From Falciphora oryzae (Eukaryota; Ascomycota; Sordariomycetes; Magnaporthales; Magnaporthaceae), in contig JNVV01000001.1 in NCBI GenBank assembly GCA_000733355.1, positions 150,990-200,776 on the forward strand: a stretch of DNA of 49,787 nt. The letters run 5' to 3'. A program made the position numbers and the translations under genes. Positions 39,501 through 49,787 of this stretch are shown here, in pieces; the stretch's first letter is position 1; each line of letters starts with the position of its first letter. Below the pieces are notes generated by a model, which ran no database searches, was not told where the DNA came from, and saw only the letters and a program-made list of their open reading frames with translations.

Positions 39501-40471
39501 AGGAGCTCGAGGCGCACAAGCTCGAGGCCGAGGCCAAGGCTAAGACGAGCGCCAACGATTACAAGGAGATGCACGACCTGCTGTCGGAGACGGTGGCCGA
39601 GGCCAATAAGAAGGCGACGGACGCGCAGCAGGCGATCAAGGAGCTCGAGGCGCAGCTCAAAGTAAAGGAGGCGGAGCTGGCCGAGGCACAGGTGCGTTTT
39701 GTTCCGGGACTGGGGCCGACGCCGAGTCGTTTTTTGGCCACCAGTAACCACAGCCCTCCATCGCCCTCGTTTCTGCAAAACGTGAGTTGCAACAAATAAA
39801 AATTCTAACCCTCGTCTCTGTCCGCGGCACGCCCAACCACCACAAAGCACAAGCAATAGACCAAAGCACAGCAGCCAAAGGGACTTGCCGCCAGCAGACA
39901 CGCCGGCCCCGATGCCGAGGGCGACGCCGACGCCAGCGCTTCCGCGTCCAGGGCTGCGGAAGGTGAGGAACAACGCCAGAATGGCGCAGCCGATGATGGC
40001 GAGCCCGACAACTCTTCTGCGGCAATAGCTTCGGTGCGAGCGCCCCTTTGCTTTGTTGCAGAGCAAATTTCCTTCCGTGTCACTGTCTTCCCCCACCCTA
40101 CCCTTATTTGGCAGCGGTCCTGGGGCCGTCAGGACTTCCATCTCCGTCTGCCTCTTTTTGTTTTCATTCTGTCTCCGGCCTCGCCTCCTCTTGTGACCTG
40201 ATCATGGCATGCTGACGTTCACTCTGTTGTTCTCGGTATAGCTAGCTAGGGTACGCGAAATCATCCATCAGGTGTCAGACGAGGCGAACGACATGAGGGA
40301 ACAAAACCGCCGGTACGCAACCTTTTCTGACCCTGCCTCCTCATCGTGCCTCAGCCACAGAAAATCGGATGCAGACACTTGCTAACATGATGTCCATTCA
40401 GCCTGCTTATCACCATAGCATCGGCGGACCAGGAAGTCAGCCCACCAGAACCGGCTAGGGTCCGGACCTGA
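36539..40471 (+). CDS. Long coiled-coil protein of unknown function (three exons)
   Basis: Exons 36539-39691, 40242-40312 and 40402-40471 give 1097 aa. Intron 1 (550 bp) has donor GTGCGT, branch GCTGAC (40211) and acceptor TAG; intron 2 (89 bp) has GTACGC, branch GCTAAC (40381) and CAG. Joining continues the coiled coil (REIIHQVSDEANDMREQNRR) and ends LLITIASADQEVSPPEP..., which supports the model; reading through intron 1 would instead end at 39799. Residues 1-240 are Ser/Thr/Ala/Pro-rich and basic with many KRPGT/RPGT motifs. Residues about 240-1075 are almost continuous heptads with recurring xxHAAEL/KAxHA units. Length and make-up suggest a cytoskeletal, tethering or septum-type scaffold, but no domain proves this. 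Confidence 0.85.
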
Positions 40472-41404
40472 TTTACTGATTTGTTCATCGTCATGACTCC
40501 ATCTTACGCCTCTCGTCTCACTGCTTGTTTTTGTTCGGTATCGGGGGTTCCAGGGAGTGGCGGAAAGGTGCAGGTAGCAACGTTGTTGTGTGTCATTCAT
40601 ATACCCCCCTCGGCAAGCTTTATTAGTCTCCCTCCTTTCATGCCGGGGTTCCTTCCTGCGCGCCTTTCTTTCATATGGAGGAATTTCTTCTTCTTCATTC
40701 TCTACGCCTCCTGATAGGCCGCCTGTCCGCCTTTCTTTTCCATTAGGCCACACAGCCCCTTTTTGTTCTCCACGGACGCTTCTGCCCCTTTTCCCACCTA
40801 GGCGTTGGCAAGGGTGGATAGATGGGATTTGTTGCGATTGTACAATCGACGCGCTGACACGGGGGTGGACTGGATTGGAAGTGTGCTTTTTTCGTCGTAC
40901 TATTAATACCTTTTGCTTGTTTCTTGTACATATCGGCCGCTTGACCTTGGGCGGTGTTCGCTTTTTCCTTGGCTGGGATGGACTTTTGTCTAGCTCCGTA
41001 TTGGGAGGGCCTGCTCTTTCTGGGTAGGTCCAGCTCCTTTGAACAAGTGCCAGCGATCTGGATCTCTGCTGTTTTTGCAAGCGCCTTTTTGCGGGCTTGC
41101 CTGGCTGGTGGAAGATATGGGCAGAAGCCGCATGTCCTCGTTTGCTGCTAACATTTCATGCCTTCGAGATTTTTCATGAATGCAAATGGACTTTTCGTCC
41201 TTGGGTTTGCTCTTGAGTAACCTCTCACTTGCCGTTGCAACTGCTCCAATATCCCGCGCAACCGAAAGAACCGGCTATTGTCATGTTATAATTTGATAAA
41301 CCCCGCAGTCAAACGAACGTCTGCTCGAAAACAAAAATGGCTACCATCCGTCCCTTCTGAATACTGCTTAATCACACGCTTGCTTTTTTGCCGTCGTCGA
41401 CTCT
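40472..41404. other. Intergenic, convergent 3' ends
   Basis: Pyrimidine-rich forward strand (for example 40600-40800). Contains the 3' UTR of the coiled-coil gene and that of the minus-strand glycine-rich gene. The minus-strand ORF 40382-41080 overlaps exon 3 and is compositionally random, so it is not called. Confidence 0.5.
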
Positions 41405-41683
41405 TCAAGAGCTCTTCCACTGGCCGGCGTCCCGGGCCCCCTTGGCGACGGAGCCCAGGCCGCTCTCTACGCCGCCCGTCAGGTTGGCGACGCCGTCGCC
41501 GACGGGCCTGCCGACGCCTCCCGTGACGCCGGTGACGGTCTCGCCGAGCCCGCGGCCAGCGGCGCCGACGACGCCGCCGACCGTGTTAGTCAGGCCCGAC
41601 ACGGTGTTGCCGAGGGTCGAGGTCAGGAACTTGGCGCCGCCCGTGACGCCCGAGTCGGAGGACTTCTTGTCGAGGCCGGGCAT
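41405..41683 (-). CDS. Small glycine-rich conserved fungal protein
   Basis: 92 aa, ATG 41683 to TGA 41405, no intron needed. Composed of alternating Gly, Val, Thr and Asn in amphipathic repeats (TLGNTVSGLTNTVGGVVGAA, GRGLGETVTGVTGGVGRPVG), ending KGARDAGQWKSS. Proteins with this pattern and the ..AGQWK end are common and uncharacterised in filamentous ascomycetes; the 11-residue-like periodicity resembles small hydrophilic stress proteins, but that is inference. The region upstream on the minus strand has a CRE-like TGACGTC (about 42010) and a CCCCT stress-type motif (about 41984), both only suggestive. Confidence 0.8.
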   Translation of the reverse strand: MPGLDKKSSDSGVTGGAKFLTSTLGNTVSGLTNTVGGVVGAAGRGLGETVTGVTGGVGRPVGDGVANLTGGVESGLGSVAKGARDAGQWKSS

Positions 41684-42505
41684 TGTTGATGTGGTGATAA
41701 GGTTGTTTGTGGCAGGGGTGTTTTGGCTGTTCAGGAGGGTTGTTCTTCAGGAGAGGATGACTTTTTAAAGGTGCTTGTCTGTGTCTTGATGTTGTTACTC
41801 GAGCAAGTGTGGCGCAGGAGAAATGGGCTTTATATACATGTTTGGTAGTGCCGTTAATATGTACATTGTATCCGAGGATCGATCGAGGATGCTACGTCAT
41901 GTCGGTGCTGCTTGCCGTCACCTTCCCATCCTCCCACACCCGCATCCCAGGCGCCTCATTTGCTCTGCTGAGCCACACCTCCCCTGCAGGAATGCTCGAG
42001 AAAACCAGACGGTGACGTCGTAATGGAGGCGGCTGACTGCTGGACATGCTCCCGTCTGATATTTCATGTGAATTATCGCTGCCTCTTACCATCCTCATCC
42101 AGGATTTTATAGGATGCTTTCTTTGCTTCTGCAATGTCGGGTGTCGTCATTCCCTTACTACTTCCTGCGCCGGCTCACTCGACCGGAAAGTTAATAGTAA
42201 TAAGATACATGCATCACACTGTGAACCTCTTGATCTCGGGATGGCTACAAGGCAAAATCACTCGTCTCTCCGTTGCTTACGCATGATGTCATAGTCCCGC
42301 CAAACAAAGTAGGGAGCTTGGGCCACATTCTCTGTTTCAGAGACCTGCCCCTCATGCAAACCCCTTGTCATCACACGCAGCAGCTCAAGGCGGGGTGACG
42401 CAGGGCGGCGGGGGAGCTTCGAGAAGAGGTCAAACGACAACACGGGGCTACTAGCACGACATAGTAACACCACCGAACCCTACCTCCTTAGCATTGCGGA
42501 CGCAG
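41684..42505. other. Divergent promoter region
   Basis: 822 bp between the glycine-rich gene (minus) and the PTPA gene (plus). CRE-like GTGACGTCG at about 42009-42017. I see no gene or repeat. Confidence 0.45.
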
Positions 42506-44177
42506 ATGGAGCCACCCCCGCCGCCGCCGGCAGCGAAGCCGTCACCATCCTTCCCCAGCCTCGCCGTCCTGCCAAACAAGCAGTGGGCCTTCGAGGCGCC
42601 ATCCAAGCGCATCCACGACGGGCCGGATGTCGCGCACTTCCTGACCTCCAAGGCCTACCGCGACATCTGCGTCTTCGTCCTGCAGCTCAACCGCGCCCTG
42701 TGCCCGCGCCGCAAGCCGGATGCCCCGACGGCGGTAGCGGCGGCGGCGGCAGGTAGCGGCGGTAGTGTCCTCAGCCGGCCTGCAGCGGCCGCGGCGGCGA
42801 CGACAAGCTTCACGCTCGCCTCGCGCCGCGACGACCCGCCGTCAGTGCGCCGCCTCCGGACGCTGCTGGACAAGGTTGGGGCTATTGTTGATGACGCCCC
42901 GCCCGACCCGGGCCCCAGGCGGTTCGGCAATATCGCGTTCCGGACGTGGCACAAGCTGCTGGGCGAGAGGGTCGACGCGTTGCTAGAAGAGACGCTGGCC
43001 CCTGAGGTGCTAGGTTTCGGCAGCAGCAAAAGTGAAGATGTCAAGTCCGAGGGAAAGAACGCAACAGCTGAGGAAAATGATACTGCTACCGCCCCTGCGA
43101 TGCCCGCCAAAGAGGAGCTCAAGGCGTACTTGCTCGGCGGGTTCGGCAGCTCGCAGCGGCTCGACTACGGCACGGGCCACGAGCTGAGCTTCGTCGCGTT
43201 CCTAGGTGGGCTCTGGAAACTGGGCGCCTTTGCCGATGCAGCGGGTTCGCAGAAGGGAGATGTTGAGAGGAGCATTGTGCTCGGGGTTATCGAGCCGTAA
43301 GTCGTTCAAGAGCTCCAGGGTAAGAATCTGGCGCATTCATGCACTTGCTGACATTGCGTGTCACGGTCTCAGATACCTCAAAGTCGTTCGAAAACTCATC
43401 CTCACTTACACCCTCGAGCCCGCAGGTTCTCACGGTGTCTGGGGGCTGGACGACCACTCCTTCGTCCCCTACATCTTTGGCTCTGCGCAGCTGGCCCGGC
43501 CCATCGACGAGTCAGAGCCAATGCCACTCGAGGGCTCGATGCCCCGCGCGCCGAAGCCGAGCGACATCCTCAAGCCCGAGACGGTGGAGACGCAACGGGA
43601 GCTCAACATGTACTTCTCAGCTGTCGGCTTCATCAACGACGTCAAGAAGGGTCCCTTCTGGGAGCACAGCCCCATCCTGTTCGACGTCTCGGGCATCAAG
43701 GACGGCTGGGGCAAGATCAACAAGGGCATGATCAAGATGTTCAACGCCGAGGTCCTGTCAAAGTTCCCCGTGGTGCAGCACTTCCCCTTCGGCTCGCTCT
43801 TCTCCTGGGACGTGGACCCGGAGGCGCCCCCGCCGACTGCGAGCGTGCACATGCAGAACCAGCCGCCGACGACGGCGGAGGGGATGCCGGGGTCGACGAC
43901 GCGCGCGACGCCGCCGCAGTCGATGATGCCGCCGGCGGTTGGAGGAGCAGGCACCGCGGCGCCCTGGGCGCATGCGGCTGCTACGCGCATGCCTGGCGGG
44001 CCGGGGATGTCTTATTCTGGGTGCCCTGGGGTTCCTTCGGTGGGCGGCGACAGGGCACCACCGCCAGATCCTGTGGCGAGACAGATGCCGGGGCTGAATG
44101 CCACGGTGGTTCCGAAGGAGGACAGCACGGCTGCGCAGATTAGTCTTACAAAGGCACCGTGGGCTCGGGATTCCTGA
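42506..44177 (+). CDS. rrd1: Serine/threonine-protein phosphatase 2A activator (PTPA family, Rrd1 type)
   Basis: Exons 42506-43296 and 43373-44177, 531 aa. The 76-bp intron has GTAAGT, branch GCTGAC (43347-43352) and CAG, and joins ..VIEP to [14 protein letters not shown] is a peptidyl-prolyl isomerase that loads metal into and activates PP2A catalytic subunits, acting in cytosol and nucleus. Family signatures are present throughout: [115 protein letters not shown] Pro/Gly/Met-rich tail of about 110 residues ending TKAPWARDS is typical of the Rrd1 rather than the Rrd2 paralogue. Start at ATG 42506; the frame is open upstream only through a TTG. An Ala-rich insertion (about 76-98) is a local oddity. 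Confidence 0.94.
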
Positions 44178-44633
44178 TAGAGGCGGTGATGCTAGATAGT
44201 TGCTACGTACTCTTGAGTACCTATCTTGGAGGTAGGAGGTGGTTGGTGAACGCTCTAGAACACTGCAAAGCTGAGTAGATACCCTTTGATACGTGGATGA
44301 GACATGTCGAATAAAAAAAGAACACTACTTTTACATATTTCGATCTATCTATGGGTATCTCTAACAAACATCGACTAAAGCACTCTACCCGCCGTCCAAT
44401 CGCACTCACACTCGAACATGTTGTGTTGTTACATCTGGGCGACCCCAATTTGGAGCCCAAAGTCGAGCCCATATTGCCCGGCGTAAAACCCTGGAGTTTT
44501 TTTTTTTTTTTTTTTTTTTTTACACTTATTTTTGTGTTAGCTTGCCAGCATTCCATGGCATCTCTTTCGGAAGTGCTTTTCGACCCTCATCATACCTCTT
44601 GTTCCGTCTATGGCTCGGCGGCGGCGGCCAGGC
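44178..44633. other. Intergenic with a 25-bp T tract
   Basis: Convergent 3' ends of the PTPA gene and the minus-strand small gene. T25 at 44497-44521; read on the minus strand it is an A25 run, which could be a mononucleotide repeat or the trace of a retroposed tail. No gene seen. Confidence 0.5.
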
Positions 44634-45418
44634 TCAGATCTGCTCCGTGAGCATCTCCACCGGCGTCTCTAGGATCTGCTGCGGGGTTCCGGCGCCGCGG
44701 CACAGCACGATCCACTCCAGCAGGGCGCGAGGTGAGCTCAAGATCGGGTTGGAGCCTGGGACCGTCTCGAGGAAGGCCGGCAACGGGGCGCCGGCGCGCA
44801 GCGGGTCCGGGCCGGAGGAGTCGCCAGACTCCTGCCCGATATGGGCCGCTCCGGCAGGGGGGACGTCGAAGCGGGTGAGGCGGCCGTCAGGGCGCCGCCT
44901 GTACTGCTGCTGCTGCTGCTGCTGCTGCGCAGGAGCCATGCCGCCTTGGGCCGCGGCTTGCTGGGCCATCCACCAGGCAAATCGGGCTTTATGGACGCGG
45001 CGTTCTTGTTAGTAGGCACTAAAGGCTGTTTTTTTCTGGGGCGGTCGAAGTGAGCATCATTCATGGATCAGTTACCAGGCTGCCAGTACGGCTGGGAGGC
45101 GGGGGAGTCCTGATCTCCTGAGGGACAGCCCGCGGGGCGGCTCGGGTCCGGAGATTGACCAGCCGGGCGAGGAGTCTCGGCCTGGGGCCTCAGGCCCGGG
45201 AGCGTGACAGTCATGTTCTCCTAGGGCGCGAGCGAGGACTCGAGCGATAGGCTGCGGGGGCGGTAGTCGGGGGAGACGTCCCGAGGGCGGTAGTCGGGCG
45301 ACATGCCTCGAGGGCAGCAGTTAGGCGAGGCGCCGCGGCGAGGGTTGTAGTATCTGCGGAGGACGTCTTCATGCTCCTTGGTTGGCGATCCCGAGCGCTT
45401 GCGATCCTGGGAAGCCGT
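44634..45418 (-). pseudogene. Small Q/P-rich gene with lost ATG and an in-frame TAG
   Basis: Minus strand. A coding-like frame starts at 45418 in CACC-ACG-GCT, a perfect Kozak context with ACG in place of ATG, and reads ASQDRKRSGSPTKEHEDVLR, then RRYYNPRRGASPN and a tandem SPDYRPR repeat. A TAG at 45221-45223 follows SLESSLAP; the frame then continues ENMTVTLPGLRPQ..QPYWQP to a donor GTAACT at 45075. The 89-bp intron (44987-45075) has TACTAAC and AAG and joins in frame to RFAWWMAQQAAAQGG, a Q8 run (CAG repeat, about 44903-44928), RRRPDGRLTRFDVPP and a C-terminal LLEWIVLCRGAGTPQQILE. Either a young pseudogene, or a gene translated from ACG or from the downstream ATG 45214 (163 aa). Family unknown. 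Confidence 0.65.
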
Positions 45419-46404
45419 GGTGCTACTGTGCTATGCCGTTCTGAAGCGTTGGGGAGCGATATTGGAAGTGTTGGTGTTCGGGATTGTTGGTAGCTGTTGG
45501 GTTGGTGTGAGGGACTTGGGTGAAAGGGTAGTATTTGTGGGAAAACAGAGTCTTTTTTCCTGTTTAAAAGATCTGTGTCTAGGGCTATATGCCCCTCCTC
45601 TCTGCCCAGAGTTGCTGGAGAAACTAAGGTGGTCAAAGAGGGGTGCACTGAGGAGGGGTGGTCTCGGGAGGCCGCAAGGGGGAGAGGGGGACAATCAGAG
45701 ACGGCGGACCTACACCGCCCGGCTCCCCGGCAGCCCAGAGAAAGCCTCTCACTTGTCGACTCCCCTTTGAGGCCAAGCCTGCGTATGGAACTACTGCATC
45801 TGAGAGATAGCTTGGTTGGCAAAGTAGGAGACTGGGATATGTGGTTGCAAGTTGACGCGAAGGCTGGACTTGGACAGGACATGCGGTTGCAAGCTTACGC
45901 AAAAACTTGGCAGGGATGCCCATGCATTGCCCACTAAGTGTGGGCAAATAGATGGCCTCCACACGAGAAGGTATCAGTAACTACCGTGTTGGAACTACCT
46001 AGGAGACTTATATCGACACCATGGCCTGTTAAAAGCCCTGATCCACATCATACATGCCCTGGCTGCGGGATGTGCCTCAATCGCACTCGGGATGTAAATC
46101 TACTGGGCGCAAATAACCCACCCCCGCAACGCGCTATTTCAAAATGCCTGACGTCGAGCTCTGCAGTCTTGGGCGGGCTGACTACAAGAATCTCGGTGCT
46201 CTCCAGCCAGGCCCGTCAAGCAATTAATCGTTCCAATTGTTTGCAGACTGATACTGCAGTAGAGGTTACGGACAGCCTAATCAAGAATAAAATACCCATA
46301 TGGTTGGTTCCGAACTAAAAGACAGGAAAATGCCCGCCCGATAAGTGCCCGCCCAGGGGACTTACACCCTCATGCCCCGCGAGGGCACCTTTTTGCATGA
46401 CCCG
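45419..46404. other. Intergenic
   Basis: About 1 kb. CA-rich minus-strand sequence next to 45418 looks like the 5' UTR of the small gene. The rest is without recognisable gene, RNA or repeat; minus-strand ORFs at 45431-45882 lack family resemblance. Confidence 0.5.
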
Positions 46405-48586
46405 TCAGCGGCCCAGATACCCGCGCGGGCCGGGCGTGCCCTGGCTATCCGAGAAGCTCCCATCCAGCCGTCTAACAGAGCCCACTGGGTAGAGTTTCTC
46501 CCGCTCTGTCAGCGGTTGTTCGTCCTCCTCCGACCGGCCCGGAGACTTGGGCCACAGCAGCACGCTCCTCACACTTCTCCCGACCCGGCCCCTGGCTTCC
46601 GACAGTCTGAGCATCCCGTCCCCGCCCTCCATGGTGAGCACAAGCTGCCCGGCCTCGCGGTCGTCCGCCCTGCCGCCCCAAGCCCCGACTGAACTGCTCG
46701 CATCCTTTTCGTCCTCTGCTGCCGCCGCGCCCTTGGCCGTCCCTAGGATGACTGATTTGATGTCCAGCACGTCGAGGCTCGGTCCCTCCCGGGGAATCCT
46801 TTTGGTGCGGACGGCCAGTGCAACCCGCCCAAGTTCCAGCAGAAGGATGACAAGGACGAGGGATGCAAGGGAGACAGAGGAGTAGGTGTAACGCTCATCA
46901 CCGATGGTGCCAACCAATGTAACTACTTCCCCGCGCACATCCTTATATTGCGAGTTGATCATCAACTGTGCAGCTCCTATGAGCCCCAAATAGCTGTCCA
47001 ACAGCACCTCAAGCCCCTCTTCAATGCCGGTGAGTCCGTATGGCTTGGTTGGGTTAATGGAACGGTCCGTCCGGTTTGGGTCTCGGTACCAAACGTTTAT
47101 AACGTTGCTAGAGAAGGCGTTCCCCAATACTGACGTGGACAGCGTGCTCAATGTTTGCGACAGGTAGCTAACGGAGATGAACGAGTTGTTGACCAGCGCG
47201 CGGGTCGCGTCAATGTCCTGTGTCGGAAGAAGAACGCCTGGCTGCGGCGTGACGGTGATCTGCTTTGTCTCGCCGCTGACGGCAACTCGGAAGGCCGTTG
47301 GCGTAAAGTTGACGGCGCATTGCACCCCGGCAATCCCGGGGTACGTTGCGCCCGCGTGCAAGCCGTACACGTAGCGGCCGTCGTCGCTTCGCACCCCTCC
47401 TATCACCATCGATGTATTGAGCTGTGCTCCGGTACTCCATACCGGAAATCCGTCCCATCGGCCGTTGGACAGATTCCCGCTCGCCCAGCTGACATATGCG
47501 TTGAGGCCAGGGGATCCGCCGGAGAGCTGGACACGGCTTGGCTCGGAGAAGGTGATGAAGTCGCCGTTCACAGTGCGGTTGAAGCGCTCACAAGTAATAT
47601 TCGTGAGGTAGCCATGCTCAATGTAACCAAAATTGCGGAGGAAGGCAATTTCGTAGTCAGGGCCCGTCTTCAGGCGGACGTTGTAGAGGCCAGGGGTGGC
47701 ACCCACGCCGTAGGACCGGCCGTCGTACCAGTATCCGGAGCCATCGAGCTTCTGGTATTTCGGTCGGCCGGTGAAAGCATCCCGTGCAGATGCGGTCGAC
47801 ACTGCGCGAAGCAATGTCCCTGGGTTGGCTATTGGAGGGAGAAGGCGTATGTTAGCTGGCATGTGGCACAACGCCGAGAAGGAAAGCCGCTGACAATGAC
47901 CTCAGCTCCCGGCTTGGTGTCATTGAGGGCGGCTACCTCCATCTCCAGGGTGCTTGGAACTTACATCTCCATGGAAGAAAGTCGAAAATCCCAATGGGGC
48001 TCATCGCTCTAGTCCTCTCAAAGAATTTCCAACAATCGTCGTTTGGCGGGCACGGGCGCCCCCAAGAGTTCGACGTGTTCCCTGAGTAGTAGGGGACCGC
48101 GATCGTGCCCTCGGCCGGCACATCTTTGATCCTGGGTGTAATAGTACCTGCCCAAAGAGGGGCGAAGATCTTGAGGGCCAGCCACCAGGCCAAGACCGTC
48201 AGGGCGCTGGACCAGCCGAGGTCGAAGTCCACCGCGCCTCTGACCGCAGCGCTCCGGAGCTTGAGCGCGTCGAGCGTCATGCCGGCGCGAAGACGACCCC
48301 GCGCGGCGGCCTCGGGCGAGGGGACGAAGACGCGGGCGTTGGCCCGCAGGCGGACGATGCTGGTGACGGCATAGACTTGCAGGCCGCTGAGGGCTGCCGC
48401 AGCAATCTGCACCCCGACATGGATGTTGACGCTGCGCACAAGGGCCACCTTGGATGGTTCCTTGAAGTTCTTCTGCGAGGCCCAGAGAAGAACGAAGCCT
48501 ACGATGGCGGGCACGGCGGCCGCCACCAGCGGGAGGCGGAAGGCCTTCCAAGCAGGCGGCCGCTGTGTAGGTGTCGAGATATCCAT
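46405..48586 (-). CDS. Fungal multi-pass membrane protein of unknown function (two exons)
   Basis: Exons 48586-47965 and 47828-46405 give 681 aa. The 136-bp intron has GTAAGT, branch GCTAAC and AATAG, and joins ..FDFLPWR to S-NPGTLLRAVSTASARD. Start ATG 48584-48586 (MDISTPTQRP); the frame upstream offers only a TTG. Membrane segments: about 18-37 (LPLVAAAVPAIVGFVLLWAS), 56-78, 126-146 (ALTVLAWWLALKIFAPLWAG) and one near the C-terminus, about 522-546 (SLASLVLVILLLELGRVALA). The loop between TM3 and TM4 is large, with several N-glycosylation sequons (NIT, NRT, NLS, NTS, NNS, NFT) and the motif GYWYDGRSYGVG, so it probably faces outside or the lumen; the last 135 residues are cytosolic and charged. 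The layout matches a large, uncharacterised ascomycete family. Confidence 0.85.
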
Positions 48587-49684
48587 GTTGTCAACGGTGC
48601 CCAAAAGCTAGCGAACAACCTCCTTCGAGTGCGGCAGATGTAAAGTTGGTCCGGATCGGACGAGAAGAACGAGGCGGAGAAGCCTGAGTTGACTAGGCGA
48701 TCCCGCTCTAGCCGCGCTAACAGCGAGGCATTTTTGATATCTGCTTTGTCTCCAGAGCATACATGGAAGCGAGAGCGATCGGGAACCCGATCCAAAGGTG
48801 GATCATTGGCTCTAGCAGCAATACGCCCGATCTGGACCAAACCCTTCTTCTACTGGATGCCTTGCTGGAAAGTGGCTGTAGGAGCTGTGCGATTTCTGCT
48901 GTGCTGCCCTCAAGAAGAGTCGCCAAGGACCAATGGTGAACCGGTTGTGTGGCGATAGGGTGCCCGAGGGCCACGCAGGTGATGCTTTAGCCACCTGGAG
49001 GCCATGGCCGGGCACAGAGGCGGACGTCACCTCCTGCACGACCGTGGCAAGCCGGATTGGTGCGGGTATGGCGGCTGTCGGTTCGAGCAATGACAGGCGG
49101 GTGCCGTCCCCATGAGCATGTAAGTGAGGGCTCGACCCGGGATATCATGGCAGGGCAGCGGGTTGAAGAAGGAGTTAGCAGAGGGAGGCCGCCTATGATA
49201 TTCTATAAATTTAATCGACGGTGAAGTTGGTGGGAGCTTAATATCAGCGACTGATAGGCACAGGCAAGAGAAAATGATGGAAAATACCTGATACTAGAGA
49301 TTTCCAGAAAGTCCTGTTTTGCCTAACGGCTCGGAAGAGCTCCAGAGGACAGAGGTAAGGCTGGGACAACGTGCACTTTGCCTCCCCCCTCGACGAAAAC
49401 GGTCAAGCTCCAAGATCACCCTGGAAAATGGAGCCTCCAGAAGCGACTCTCGACCGTGAAGCCGGTCAAGATTGACGTCACGCTAAGGCAAGCACTAGCT
49501 CAAAGGCGGGGGAGGAACAAGCCCGGTTGTTGGGCCCTCGCTACCTAGGAAATAACGCCAGTGGCAAGGCTGCGTGAGAGCTTGCTATGGGGAGCAGGTA
49601 GATATATGCGGCGTAACCCTTCTTCTCGCGCAAGGCCGTCGTAGATCATATTTGGTGCTGTCCGAACTAGATCTGTCAAGCACA
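48587..49684. other. Intergenic, divergent promoters
   Basis: 1.1 kb between the membrane protein gene and the ORF at the right edge. A TATA-like TCTATAAATTTAA lies at about 49201-49213. Short ORFs at 48689-49115 show no family resemblance. Nothing else recognised. Confidence 0.45.
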
Positions 49685-49787
49685 ATGGCTACGGCACCCA
49701 TCATGCCATTGATCGCTGTTTCATTTTCTGCCATCTTTACCGTTGTTGGTGGTTCCATTGTTTCTAGCCAGATAATGCGAAGACATA
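49685..49787 (+). CDS. 5' end of an ORF running off the window (partial)
   Basis: ATG 49685 in good context (GCACAATGGC) followed by 34 open codons to the edge. The sequence MATAPIMPLIAVSFSAIFTV is hydrophobic and could be a signal peptide or first membrane segment. Too short to identify; may be accidental. Confidence 0.35.
   Translation, partial: MATAPIMPLIAVSFSAIFTVVGGSIVSSQIMRRH

Noticed and set aside
39860..39962. Possible cassette exon inside intron 1 of the coiled-coil gene
   Set aside because: It has an AG before and GTGAG after, but its 103 bp, and every nearby alternative acceptor, would shift the frame of the next exon.
38402..40141. 579-codon minus-strand open frame over the coiled-coil gene
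   Set aside because: It mirrors the GC-rich codon pattern of the plus-strand exon; Leu/Arg-rich shadow translation with no domain. Only its intron-located N-terminal part is mentioned as a finding.
40382..41080. 232-codon minus-strand frame
   Set aside because: Overlaps a supported exon, has random basic composition and no recognisable domain or splice pattern.
45211..45882. 223-codon minus-strand frame over the small Q-rich gene
   Set aside because: Different frame from the one that continues through the intron into the Q-run; Pro/Ser/Thr-rich without the tandem repeat pattern.

Overview
The window is nuclear DNA of a filamentous ascomycete (Pezizomycotina, most likely a Sordariomycete). 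The evidence is GC-rich genes with short GTRNGT...RCTRAC...YAG introns, fungal-type Met10 and PTPA/Rrd1 proteins, a dispersed single 5S rRNA gene, and transposons degraded almost only by C-to-T/G-to-A transitions, the signature of repeat-induced point mutation (RIP). It has two halves: a gene-free nest of transposons (1-27.1 kb) and a gene-bearing part (27.3-49.8 kb).

Transposon nest. The host of the nest is B, a minus-strand Ty3/Gypsy chromovirus with 295-bp LTRs; its outer LTR starts 18 bp left of the window and its other LTR ends at 23448. Three elements sit inside B. Element A (plus strand, 286-bp LTRs, 1117-8082) lies in B's integrase with TSD TTTAG/TTTAA. Element C (minus strand, 277-bp LTRs that differ at 2 positions, 10189-19054) lies in B's pol with TSD CAATT. 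A 626-bp solo-LTR-like insert (22699-23324) lies in B's own 5' LTR with TSD ACACT. B itself interrupts a Fot1/pogo-type DNA transposon (D1). A complete but RIP-inactivated inverted sister, D2 (1861 bp, TA duplication), lies to its right, with an older Gypsy fragment (E) between them.

The most unusual object is in C. Downstream of pol, on the opposite strand, there is a 407-codon reading frame (11105-12325) broken by only three stops, all explicable as CAG/CAA to TAG/TAA. It carries a CX2C-X17-C-X9-CX2C cluster and is preceded by a convincing 3' splice site. It looks like an accessory antisense gene carried by the retrotransposon. C also has an 18/15-bp in-frame minisatellite between RNase H and integrase. 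A, B and C have primer-binding sites complementary to their own LTRs, which suggests Tf1-like self-priming.

Genic half. An intact 5S rRNA gene (minus) marks the border. Then come the sulfite reductase flavoprotein subunit (MET10), an acidic, probably nuclear protein of unknown function, a 1097-aa coiled-coil protein (three exons), a 92-aa glycine-rich protein (minus), the PP2A activator PTPA/Rrd1 (two exons), a small Q-rich gene (minus) that has apparently lost its ATG and has an in-frame TAG, a four-TM membrane protein (minus, two exons), and the first 34 codons of an ORF running off the right edge. These are separate housekeeping or unknown genes with no sign of forming a cluster.
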